Of a stretch of 64,000 nucleotides of DNA, positions 1 through 9,714 are shown one piece after another. A model generated the notes under the pieces. That model was not told the origin of the DNA. It worked only from the letters and a program-made list of their open reading frames with translations, and did no database searches. A program made the translations under genes and the position numbers. Source of the stretch: CAXXXW01 sp963665555 (lineage in GTDB: Bacteria > Pseudomonadota > Alphaproteobacteria > Thalassobaculales > Thalassobaculaceae); assembly GCA_963665555.2 (NCBI GenBank), contig OY762308.1:1550001-1614000 (forward strand), in the 5' to 3' direction. Positions within the stretch are counted from its first letter, which is position 1. Every line of letters starts with the position of its first letter.

Positions 1-730
1 CGGACTCGCGCACCATGTCGCGCGCGATGGCGGAGACGGTCGCGTCGCGGGCGAGCTCCAGTTCCGACACGCCGGCCAGCACCGACAAGGGCGAGCGCGA
101 GAGGTTGACCACGAGCTTGGCCCAGATGGCGCGGCGGATGTCGCCCGTCGCCGGGACCTCCATGCCGCCGCTCTCCAGCAGCGCCGCCAGCGCGGCGAGG
201 CGGGGGGAGCGGGAGCCGTCCGGCTCGCCCAGCGTGAAGCGGCCGGGGCCGTCGGTGTTGCAGGCGACGACGCCCGGCGCCTCGACCCGGTTCGGGCAAT
301 CGACGACGCAGCCGATGGCGCGCTCCGGGCCGGCGTTGGCGCGCAGGCTCCCCGTCGGGTCGAGCAGGCCGGCGGCGGCGCCGGGCAGGTCCGGGCGCGC
401 GTGGGCGTACCACCAGGGAATGCCGTTCATGGCGAAGACGACCGGCGTCTCCGGCCCCAGCAGCGGCCCGATCGCGTCGCCGACGCCGGGCAGCGCCGGC
501 CCCTTCACCGCGACCAGGACCGCCTCGACCGGGCCGAGGCGGGCGGGATCGTCCGAGGCGCGGGGGCGGACCGTGAAGGACGCGCCGCCTTGGCGCAGCG
601 TCAGGCCGTTCGCGGCGATCGCCGCCAGCGTCGCGCCGCGGGCGAGCACGGAGACCTCGTGCCCCGCGCGGGCCAGCCGCGCGCCGAGGAAGCCGCCGAT
701 CGCGCCGGCGCCCAGGATGCAGACCCTCAT
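1..730 (-). CDS. panE: 2-dehydropantoate 2-reductase (ketopantoate reductase), 3' end outside window
   Basis: Enzymes of this family reduce ketopantoate to pantoate with NADPH in the pathway to pantothenate and coenzyme A; many genomes also carry paralogues acting on other 2-keto acids. The reverse strand opens with MRVCILGAGAIGGFLGARLA, a Rossmann dinucleotide loop (GAGAIG), followed by a conserved NGIPWWY stretch and WAKLVVN, whose lysine matches the family's catalytic lysine. The reading frame runs off the window edge after about 243 codons, so the C-terminal domain is missing here. No neighbouring pan gene is visible, so the physiological substrate is uncertain. The long forward-strand frame across this region is antisense and not a gene. 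Confidence 0.88.
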   Translation of the reverse strand, partial: MRVCILGAGAIGGFLGARLARAGHEVSVLARGATLAAIAANGLTLRQGGASFTVRPRASDDPARLGPVEAVLVAVKGPALPGVGDAIGPLLGPETPVVFAMNGIPWWYAHARPDLPGAAAGLLDPTGSLRANAGPERAIGCVVDCPNRVEAPGVVACNTDGPGRFTLGEPDGSRSPRLAALAALLESGGMEVPATGDIRRAIWAKLVVNLSRSPLSVLAGVSELELARDATVSAIARDMVRES

Positions 731-815
731 CGAACCGCCCTTTCGCGGGAGTTTTCGCGCGGGGCGGAGCGTAGGGCGATTCGCCGCCGGAGGGAACAAT
801 CCGGCGGACGGCGCG

Positions 816-1004
816 TCAGGCGGCGTCGCGTTCGCCGGGCTGTTCGGGCCGGTCTCCGGTCCGCGCCGCCAACCCGGCGAGTTTTGCCGTCAGCCGGGCT
901 TCCATTCTGGCCAAGTCGACCCGCAACTGGGAGAAGACGAGGACCATCGCCACGATGATCGTGGCCCAGCCGACCGTCAGCAAGATGATCGCGTCTTCGC
1001 TCAT
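816..1004 (-). CDS. small membrane-anchored hypothetical protein
   Basis: A 62-residue protein that I do not recognise. It has one hydrophobic segment at about residues 6-24 (IILLTVGWATIIVAMVLVFS) followed by a charged helical stretch (QLRVDLARMEARLTAKLAG) that could form a short coiled coil, then a polar tail. This resembles the tiny single-pass proteins often predicted in alphaproteobacteria. It lies alone between panE and the dehydratase. The rest of the 730-1136 interval shows nothing else. It could be a chance frame, but the clean membrane-plus-amphipathic pattern argues for a real gene. Confidence 0.5.
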   Translation of the reverse strand: MSEDAIILLTVGWATIIVAMVLVFSQLRVDLARMEARLTAKLAGLAARTGDRPEQPGERDAA

Positions 1005-1136
1005 GCCCCGTCCTTACGCCGCCGCCGCGCGGCGCGCAACCGTTCGCCGCGGCTTCCGGCGGGCCTTGCGCCGGGGGCGCGCGGGACGCACACTCGCGCG
1101 AAACCGCGAAACCGCTCCCGCCGCCGGAGGACCCCC

Positions 1137-2879
1137 ATGCCCGACGACCGCTTCGACGATCCGAACAGGGGCAAGCGCCGCTCCTCGCAATGGTACGGCA
1201 AGGCCGACAGGGACGGCTACGCCCACCGCTCGTGGATGAAGAACCGCGGCCTGCCGGCGGACCATTTCGACGGCCGCCCGGTGATCGGCATCTGCAACAC
1301 CTGGTCCGAGTTCAACCCCTGCAACGCGCATTTCCGCGACATCGCCGAACGGGTGAAGCGCGGCGTGTACGAGGCGGGCGGGACGCCGATGGAGTTCCCG
1401 GTGTTCTCCAACTCCGAAAGCCAGTTGCGGCCCACCGCGATGCTGTACCGCAACCTCGCCTCGATGGATGTGGAGGAGTCGATCCGCGGCCTGCCGATGG
1501 ACGGCGTGGTGCTGCTGGTCGGCTGCGACAAGACCACGCCGGCGCTGATGATGGGCGCGGCCTCCTGCGACCTGCCGACGATCGCCGTCTCCGGCGGGCC
1601 GATGCTGAACGGCCGCTACAAGGGCGAACTTATCGGCTCCGGCACGCATGTGTGGAAGTTCTCCGAGATGGTCAAGGCCGGCGAGATGACGCTGGAGGAG
1701 TTCCTGTCGGCGGAGCAGGACAATTCGCGCTCGGCCGGCCACTGCATGACCATGGGCACGGCCTCCTCGATGGCCTGCCTCGCCGAGTCGATCGGGATCG
1801 CGCTCCACGGCAACGCCGCCATCCCGGCGGTCGACTCGCGCCGCTATGTGCTCGCCCAGCTGGCCGGGCGGCGCATCGTCGAGATGGTGCGCCAGGACAT
1901 CACGATGTCGAAACTGCTGAAGCGGGAGAATTTCGAGAACGCGATCGTGGCGAACGGCGCCATCGGCGGCTCGACCAACGCGACGATCCACATGCTGGCC
2001 ATCGCCGGGCGGATGGGCATCGACATTACGCTCGACGACTGGGACCGGCTGGGCCGCGAGGTGCCCTGCCTGGTCAACCTGATGCCGTCGGGCGAATACC
2101 TGATGGAGGACTTCTTCTACGCCGGCGGCCTGCCGGCCGTGATCCGCGAACTCGGCGACTTCATCCACAAGGACGCGATGACGGCGAACGGCAACACGAT
2201 CTGGGAGAACTGCAAGGACGCCGAGAACCACGACCGCCGCGTGATCTTCCCGATCGGCGCGCCCTTCAAGCCGAACGGGGGGCTGGCGGTGCTGCGCGGC
2301 AACCTCGCGCCCGGCGGCGCCATCGTCAAGCCGTCCGCCGCCTCGCCCGAACTGATGACGCATCGCGGCCGCGCCGTGGTGTTCGAGAGCGTCGAGGACT
2401 ACCGCGAGCGGATCGACGACGAGGAGCTCGACATCGACGAGACCTGCGTGATGGTGCTCAAGTATTGCGGGCCGAAGGGCTATCCGGGCATGGCGGAGGT
2501 CGGCAACATGGGCCTGCCGCCCAAGGTGCTCCGCAAGGGCGTGACCGACATGGTGCGGATTTCCGACGCGCGGATGAGCGGGACGGCCTACGGCACGGTG
2601 GTGCTGCACACCGCGCCCGAAGCCGCCGCCGGCGGGCCGCTGGCCTTCGTGCGCAACGGCGACTTCATCGAACTCGACGTGCCGAACCGCCGCCTGCGGC
2701 TCGACGTTTCGGACGAGGAGATGGCGCGCCGCCGCGCCGCCTGGAACGGCTTCGTCTCGCCCTACGACCGCGGTTACACGAAAATCTACGTGGATCACGT
2801 GAACCAGGCCGACAAGGGCGCCGACCTCGACTTCCTGGTCGGCAAGAGCGGCACGCCGGTGCTGCGCGAGTCGCACTGA
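1137..2879 (+). CDS. IlvD/Edd family dehydratase, sugar-acid (L-arabinonate) type
   Basis: Dehydratases of this family remove water from dihydroxy acids or sugar acids using an iron-sulfur cluster and magnesium. The 580-residue protein starts at an ATG six bases after GGAGG. Three conserved cysteines sit at about residues 62 (NPCNAHF), 130 (VGCDKTTP) and 203 (AGHCMTMG), spaced as expected for the [2Fe-2S]-binding cysteines of sugar-acid dehydratases. The N-terminus (SQWYGKADRDGYAHRSWMKN) resembles L-arabinonate and related aldonate dehydratases more than the valine/isoleucine enzyme IlvD. The M20 hydrolase follows 27 bp downstream and may be co-transcribed. The substrate is inferred from resemblance only; dihydroxyacid dehydratase of branched-chain synthesis is the alternative. 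Confidence 0.88.
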   Translation: MPDDRFDDPNRGKRRSSQWYGKADRDGYAHRSWMKNRGLPADHFDGRPVIGICNTWSEFNPCNAHFRDIAERVKRGVYEAGGTPMEFPVFSNSESQLRPTAMLYRNLASMDVEESIRGLPMDGVVLLVGCDKTTPALMMGAASCDLPTIAVSGGPMLNGRYKGELIGSGTHVWKFSEMVKAGEMTLEEFLSAEQDNSRSAGHCMTMGTASSMACLAESIGIALHGNAAIPAVDSRRYVLAQLAGRRIVEMVRQDITMSKLLKRENFENAIVANGAIGGSTNATIHMLAIAGRMGIDITLDDWDRLGREVPCLVNLMPSGEYLMEDFFYAGGLPAVIRELGDFIHKDAMTANGNTIWENCKDAENHDRRVIFPIGAPFKPNGGLAVLRGNLAPGGAIVKPSAASPELMTHRGRAVVFESVEDYRERIDDEELDIDETCVMVLKYCGPKGYPGMAEVGNMGLPPKVLRKGVTDMVRISDARMSGTAYGTVVLHTAPEAAAGGPLAFVRNGDFIELDVPNRRLRLDVSDEEMARRRAAWNGFVSPYDRGYTKIYVDHVNQADKGADLDFLVGKSGTPVLRESH

Positions 2880-2906
2880 CCGGGGCGCTCCGGGGAGGGC
2901 CGGCCC

Positions 2907-4055
2907 GTGTCCGGGGCGACCGGCTTGCTGCGCCGGCTCGTGCGGCTCGACACGCGCGATCCGCCGGGCCGGGAGATCGAGATCGCGACGCTGGTCCACC
3001 GCCGGCTGGCCGGGGCGGGGCTGGCCTCGGAACTGGACGAGTTCGCGCCGGGGCGCGCCAATGTCCTCGCCCGGATCGCGGGCGGCGGGCGGCGTCCCGC
3101 CATCGTGTTCTCGGCCCATTTCGACACGCTGCCTCTGGGCGGGCGGCCGTGGTCGCGCGACCCGTTCGGGGCCGAGGTCGACGGCGGCCGTCTCTACGGG
3201 CGCGGCGCGGCGGACATGAAGGGCGGCATGGCGGCGATGGTCGTCGCGGCCGAGCGCCTCGCGGCCTCGGCCGGCGGCCTGGGCGGCGACGTCGTCCTCG
3301 CGTTCACCGCCGGCGAAAGCTCGAACTGCCTCGGCGCGCGCCGCCTCGCCGAAACGCGGGCGCTGGAGGGCGCCGGCGCGCTGCTGGTGAGCGAGCCGTC
3401 GTCGATGGAGGTGCTGCTGGCCGAAAAGGGGGCCTTGTGGCTGCGCCTGGCCGCCCATGGCGAACTCGGCCACCGTTCCGGCGACGACGGCGCCATGGGC
3501 GGGGGGCGCAGCGCCATCGAGCGCGCGATGGAAGCCCTCGCGGCGCTGCGCGGCTTCGCGCTCGACACGCCGGACCATCCCCTGCTGGGCGCGCCGTCGC
3601 TCTCCGTCGGCACGGTGCGGGGCGGCGCGGCGGTGAACCTCACGCCCGACCGCTGCGAGGCGGAGATCGACATCCGCCTGCCGCCCGGCGCGGAGCCGGA
3701 GGCGGCGGAGCGCGCCGTCCGCGCCCTTGTCGGGGACGACCTCGACCTGGAGCGGATCGACTACAAGCCGCCGGTCGAAACGCCGGCGGACCATCCCTTC
3801 GCGCGGCTGTGCCTCGACGCCGTTTCGCGCGAGCGCGGGGTTGCGGCCGTTCCCGGCGGCGCCTCCTACTACAGCGACGCGACGGTGCTGACGCCGGCCT
3901 TCGGCCTGCCCATGGCAATCGTCGGCCCCGGCGCGCTCGGCATGAGCGGGCGGACGGACGAATATGTCGAAACCGCCGATGTCGAGCGGGCGGCCGCGCT
4001 GTACGAACGCATCGCGCGCGACTGGCTCGACCCCGCCCGGCCGGCCGGGGCGTAA
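2907..4055 (+). CDS. M20 family metallohydrolase (ArgE/DapE-like), variant zinc site
   Basis: M20 enzymes such as ArgE, DapE and carboxypeptidase G2 cleave amide bonds with one or two zinc ions. The 382-residue protein starts at GTG after a GGGGAGGG ribosome site. Visible landmarks are SAHFDT (first metal histidine and the HxD aspartate), GRGAADMKGG (bridging aspartate), TAGESSN (catalytic glutamate; usually a Glu-Glu pair) and SEPSS. In ArgE-type enzymes the C-terminal zinc histidine lies just before DEY in an AHxPDEY motif. Here that stretch reads MSGRTDEYVE, so the histidine is replaced by glycine. The protein may bind a single metal, use another ligand, or act on an unusual substrate. It sits directly behind the sugar-acid dehydratase. 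Confidence 0.85.
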   Translation: MSGATGLLRRLVRLDTRDPPGREIEIATLVHRRLAGAGLASELDEFAPGRANVLARIAGGGRRPAIVFSAHFDTLPLGGRPWSRDPFGAEVDGGRLYGRGAADMKGGMAAMVVAAERLAASAGGLGGDVVLAFTAGESSNCLGARRLAETRALEGAGALLVSEPSSMEVLLAEKGALWLRLAAHGELGHRSGDDGAMGGGRSAIERAMEALAALRGFALDTPDHPLLGAPSLSVGTVRGGAAVNLTPDRCEAEIDIRLPPGAEPEAAERAVRALVGDDLDLERIDYKPPVETPADHPFARLCLDAVSRERGVAAVPGGASYYSDATVLTPAFGLPMAIVGPGALGMSGRTDEYVETADVERAAALYERIARDWLDPARPAGA

Positions 4056-4075
4056 CGCCGCCCCGCGCCCCTTCC

Positions 4076-6019
<1,944 letters not shown>

Positions 6020-6156
6020 GTCGCGCCTCCCTCGCTCGCGCCCGCCGCCCCGCCCCCGCGCGGGACCCGGCGGCGCCTCCATCCAGCACCGCCCACTATC
6101 CCGCGCCGGCCGCCCGGACGCAACCGGCGCCGCGGCGGCGGGGCGGCGGTTTACGG

Positions 6157-6185
6157 TTCGACAAGCGGGCCGCGCGGGCTATAAT
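6157..6185 (+). promoter_or_regulatory. sigma70-type promoter of sdhCDAB
   Basis: A perfect TATAAT at 6180-6185 is preceded, with 17 bp between, by TTCGAC at 6157-6162. The TTCGACA run could be read as TTGACA with one inserted base. A consensus -10 box is striking in sequence this GC-rich. Transcription would start near 6192, leaving a leader of about 33 bases before sdhC. Confidence 0.7.
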
Positions 6186-6224
6186 CCGGCGCTGGAGCAA
6201 CCGGGCGGGTTTCGGAGGAGGCGG

Positions 6225-6614
6225 ATGAGCGGGTCGAACCGGCCGATGTCGCCGCATTTGCAGATCTACCGGCCGCAGCTGACATCCGTCCTGTCGATAA
6301 CCCATCGGGCGACCGGGGTGGCGCTGGCGGCGGGGCTGTTGCTGCTGACTTGGTGGCTGGCCGCGGCGGCGGCCGGGCCGGAGCATTTCGCGCTTGCCCG
6401 GGAGGCGGCGGGGTCGTGGATCGGCCTCGCGGTGCTGCTCGGCTTCTCCTGGGCGCTGTTCTACCACCTGTGCAACGGCGTGCGGCACCTGTTCTGGGAC
6501 GCCGGGATGGGGCTGGAGCTCGGCGCGGCCTACAGGTCCGGCTGGGCGGTCCTCGCCGCCTCGGCCGCGTTGACGGCCGCCGCGTGGATCGCCGGCTGCG
6601 CGTTGCGGGTCTGA
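6225..6614 (+). CDS. sdhC: succinate dehydrogenase cytochrome b556 subunit
   Basis: Membrane anchor of complex II that helps bind heme b and ubiquinone. The 129-residue protein has the family signature RPLSPHLQIY-like start (RPMSPHLQIYRPQLTSVLS), the SITHRATGVAL motif, and three hydrophobic helices. The histidine of CNGVRHLFWD is the likely heme axial ligand. It begins the operon after a GGAGGAGG ribosome site and is followed 13 bp later by sdhD. Confidence 0.95.
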   Translation: MSGSNRPMSPHLQIYRPQLTSVLSITHRATGVALAAGLLLLTWWLAAAAAGPEHFALAREAAGSWIGLAVLLGFSWALFYHLCNGVRHLFWDAGMGLELGAAYRSGWAVLAASAALTAAAWIAGCALRV

Positions 6615-6627
6615 GGGAGCGGCGGGG

Positions 6628-7011
6628 ATGAGCGGCAAGGGCATGAGGACGGAGCTCGGCCGGGTCCGCGGCCTCGGCGCGGCGCGCGACGGCGTGCACC
6701 ACTGGTGGATGCAGCGGCTGACCGCCGTCGCGCTGGTTCCGCTGGCGCTGTGGCTCGTCGCCTCGCTGGCGGGGATCGCGGGCGCGGACCACGCGGAGGC
6801 GGCGGCCTGGATCGCCTCGCCGCCGGTGGCCATAGCCCTGGTCCTGACCGTCGCGGCGTCGTTCTGGCACGCCGCCCTGGGCCTCCAGGTGGTGATCGAG
6901 GACTACATCCACCACGAGGGCTGGAAGCTGCTGTGGATCGTCGCCGCGAAGTTCGCCTGCGTCGCGCTGGCGACGGCGGCGGTGTTTTCCATCCTGAAGC
7001 TGGCGTTGTAA
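6628..7011 (+). CDS. sdhD: succinate dehydrogenase hydrophobic membrane anchor subunit
   Basis: Second membrane anchor of complex II, 127 residues with three predicted helices. The motif HHWWMQRLTAVALVPLALW and the later VIEDYIHHEGWK are typical of alphaproteobacterial SdhD; a histidine in the helix containing FWHAALGLQVVIEDYIH is the probable second heme ligand. It lies between sdhC and sdhA with gaps of about 13 bp, so the four subunits are translated from one message. Confidence 0.94.
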   Translation: MSGKGMRTELGRVRGLGAARDGVHHWWMQRLTAVALVPLALWLVASLAGIAGADHAEAAAWIASPPVAIALVLTVAASFWHAALGLQVVIEDYIHHEGWKLLWIVAAKFACVALATAAVFSILKLAL

Positions 7012-7024
7012 GGGAAGCGGACGC

Positions 7025-8815
7025 ATGGACGCCTACAGGATCGTGGACCACAGCTACGACACGGTCGTCGTCGGGGCCGGGGGCGCCGGCCTGCGCGCCA
7101 CGCTCGGCATGACGCTGGAGGGGCTGAAAACGGCCTGCGTCACCAAGGTGTTCCCGACGCGCAGCCACACCGTGGCGGCCCAGGGCGGCGTCGGCGCCGC
7201 GCTCGACAACATGGGCGAGGACGACAACTGGCGCTTCCACATGTACGACACCGTGAAGGGGTCGGACTGGCTCGGCGACCAGGACGCCATCGAGTACATG
7301 TGCCGCGAGGCCATCCCGGCGGTGGTCGAGCTGGAGCATTACGGCGTGCCCTTCTCGCGCACCGAGGAGGGGAAAATCTACCAGCGCCCCTTCGGCGGCC
7401 ACATGCTGGAGTACGGCAAGCGCCCCGCCAAGCGGGCCTGCGCGGCCGCCGACCGCACCGGCCACGCCATCCTCCACACGCTCTACCAGCAATGCCTGCG
7501 CCACCGGGCGGAGTTCTTCGTCGAGTATTTCGCGATCGACCTGATCGTGGACGAGGACGGGGCCTGCCGCGGCGTCATGGCGCTCGACCTCGCCGACGGC
7601 ACGCTGCACCGCTTCCGCGCCCACAAGACCGTGCTCGCCACCGGCGGCTACGGGCGGGCGTATTTCTCCTGCACCTCCGCCCACACCTGCACCGGCGACG
7701 GCAACGGCATGGTGCTGCGCGCCGGCCTGCCGCTGCAGGACATGGAGTTCGTGCAGTTCCACCCCACCGGCGTGTACGGCGCCGGATGCCTGATTACCGA
7801 GGGCGCGCGCGGCGAGGGCGGCTACCTGACGAACGCCGAGGGCGAGCGCTTCATGGAGCGCTACGCGCCGACGGCCAAGGACCTCGCCTCGCGCGACGTG
7901 GTGAGCCGCTCGATGACCGTCGAGATCAACGAGGGCCGCGGCTGCGGGCCGAACGCCGACCACATCATGCTCCACCTCGAACATCTCGACCCGGCGGTGC
8001 TGGCCCAGCGCCTGCCGGGGATTTCCGAGACCGCGCGGATTTTCGCCGGCGTCGACGTGACGCGCGAGCCGATCCCGATCCTGCCGACGGTGCACTACAA
8101 CATGGGCGGCATCCCGACGAACCACCACGGCGAGGTGCTGGCGCCGACGGCGGACGACCAGGACCGGGTGTGCCCCGGCCTGATGGCGATCGGCGAGGCG
8201 GCCTGCGTGTCGGTGCACGGCGCCAACCGGCTCGGCACCAACTCGCTGCTCGACATCGTGGTGTTCGGGCGCGCCGCCGCGCATCGGGCCGGCGAGACCG
8301 TGCGCCCCGGCGAGCCGCACAAGCCGCTCCCCCCGGACGCCGGCGAGGCGGCGGTGGCGCGGCTGGACCGGGTGCGCCACGCCTCCGGCGGGCGCCGCGC
8401 GGCCGACCTGCGCCTGGAGATGCAGCGCGCGATGCAGCACCACGCGGCGGTCTTCCGCACCTCGGAACTGCTGGAGGAGGGCGTGCGGAAAATCCAGTCC
8501 ATCGCCTCGGGCATGGCGGACCTGTCGGTCACCGACCGCTCGCTGGTCTGGAACACCGACCTGGTGGAGGCGCTGGAGCTCGACAACCTGATGGGCCAGG
8601 CCGTCGTCACGCTGACCTCGGCCGCGCTGCGCAAGGAAAGCCGCGGCGCCCACGCCCACGAGGACCACCCCGAACGCGACGACGAGAACTGGATGAAGCA
8701 CACCTGCATGTGGCTGGACGACGCCAACGAGCACCGCGTCCTCTACCGCGACGTGCACGCCAACACGCTCTCGAACGAGGTCGAACCGATCCCGCCGATG
8801 GCGCGGGTCTATTGA
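7025..8815 (+). CDS. sdhA: succinate dehydrogenase flavoprotein subunit
   Basis: Catalytic subunit that oxidises succinate to fumarate using covalently bound FAD. The 596-residue protein has an FAD-binding Rossmann motif near residues 15-30 (VVVGAGGAGLRATLGM), the flavinylation segment TRSHTVAAQGG with its histidine, the active-site loop HPTGVYGAGCLITEGARGEGG, and PTVHYNMGGIPTN. The C-terminus carries the usual HEDHPERDDENWMKHT region. It is translated as the third gene of sdhCDAB. Flavinylation normally needs an assembly factor; an SDHAF4-like protein is encoded far away at 51.6 kb. Confidence 0.97.
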   Translation: MDAYRIVDHSYDTVVVGAGGAGLRATLGMTLEGLKTACVTKVFPTRSHTVAAQGGVGAALDNMGEDDNWRFHMYDTVKGSDWLGDQDAIEYMCREAIPAVVELEHYGVPFSRTEEGKIYQRPFGGHMLEYGKRPAKRACAAADRTGHAILHTLYQQCLRHRAEFFVEYFAIDLIVDEDGACRGVMALDLADGTLHRFRAHKTVLATGGYGRAYFSCTSAHTCTGDGNGMVLRAGLPLQDMEFVQFHPTGVYGAGCLITEGARGEGGYLTNAEGERFMERYAPTAKDLASRDVVSRSMTVEINEGRGCGPNADHIMLHLEHLDPAVLAQRLPGISETARIFAGVDVTREPIPILPTVHYNMGGIPTNHHGEVLAPTADDQDRVCPGLMAIGEAACVSVHGANRLGTNSLLDIVVFGRAAAHRAGETVRPGEPHKPLPPDAGEAAVARLDRVRHASGGRRAADLRLEMQRAMQHHAAVFRTSELLEEGVRKIQSIASGMADLSVTDRSLVWNTDLVEALELDNLMGQAVVTLTSAALRKESRGAHAHEDHPERDDENWMKHTCMWLDDANEHRVLYRDVHANTLSNEVEPIPPMARVY

Positions 8816-8864
8816 GGCGCCGGCCGCCCGGACCGGGCGGCGAACAGCGAGGGACCGGACCGCC

Positions 8865-9644
8865 ATGGCCGAATTCACCCTGCCGCGCAACTCCAGGGTC
8901 AAGCCCGGCAAGACCTGGGAGGCCGAGGCCGGCGCCGCGCGCGCCCGGCGGTTCAAGGTCTACCGCTACGACCCGGACACGGGCGAAAACCCCAGGCTCG
9001 ACACCTACGAGATCGACCTCGCCGAATGCGGGCCGATGGTTCTCGACGCGCTGATCAAGATCAAGAACGAGGTCGACACCACGCTCGCCTTCCGCCGCTC
9101 CTGCCGCGAGGGCATCTGCGGCTCCTGCTCGATGAACATCGACGGGACCAACACGCTGGCCTGCCTGAAGCCGATCGACGAGGTGCGGGGGGAGGTGAAA
9201 ATCTACCCCCTCCCCCACATGGAGGTGATCAAGGACCTGGTGCCCGACCTCTCGACCGCCTACGCCCAGCTGGAGTCGGTGGAGCCCTGGCTCAAGGCGC
9301 GCACGCCGCCGCCGCCGGACGAGGAGCGCCGCCAGTCCATCGAGGAGCGCGAGCGGCTCGACGGGTTGTGGGAATGCGTGCTGTGCTTCTCCTGCTCCAC
9401 CTCCTGCCCCAGCTACTGGTGGAACGGCGAGCGCTACCTGGGGCCGGCGGTGCTGCTGCAGGCCTACCGCTGGATCGCCGATTCCCGCGACGAGTACACC
9501 GGCGAACGGCTCGACGCGCTGGAGGACCCGTTCCGGCTCTACCGCTGCCACACCATCATGAACTGCACCAAGACCTGCCCCAAGGGGCTGAACCCGGCCA
9601 AGGCGATCGCCGAGATCAAGAAGATGCTGGCGCTGCGGCGGTAG
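8865..9644 (+). CDS. sdhB: succinate dehydrogenase iron-sulfur subunit
   Basis: Passes electrons from the flavin to ubiquinone through three iron-sulfur clusters. The 259-residue protein has the [2Fe-2S] pattern CREGICGSCSMNIDGTNTLAC, then the two cysteine clusters CVLCFSCSTSCP and CHTIMNCTKTCPKGLNP for the [4Fe-4S] and [3Fe-4S] centres. It closes the operon, starting 49 bp after sdhA. Confidence 0.97.
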   Translation: MAEFTLPRNSRVKPGKTWEAEAGAARARRFKVYRYDPDTGENPRLDTYEIDLAECGPMVLDALIKIKNEVDTTLAFRRSCREGICGSCSMNIDGTNTLACLKPIDEVRGEVKIYPLPHMEVIKDLVPDLSTAYAQLESVEPWLKARTPPPPDEERRQSIEERERLDGLWECVLCFSCSTSCPSYWWNGERYLGPAVLLQAYRWIADSRDEYTGERLDALEDPFRLYRCHTIMNCTKTCPKGLNPAKAIAEIKKMLALRR

Positions 9645-9714
9645 GGCGCGCGGGACGGGGCGGCGGAAGGCGGAGCGTCCCCCGCCGGGGCCGGCTTCGC
9701 GGAGGGCGGTTCGC

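Noticed and set aside
15..1136. Forward frame running continuously from position 15 into the dehydratase.
   Set aside because: Its first 374 residues are antisense to panE and have no family resemblance; a proper ribosome site and start lie at 1137.
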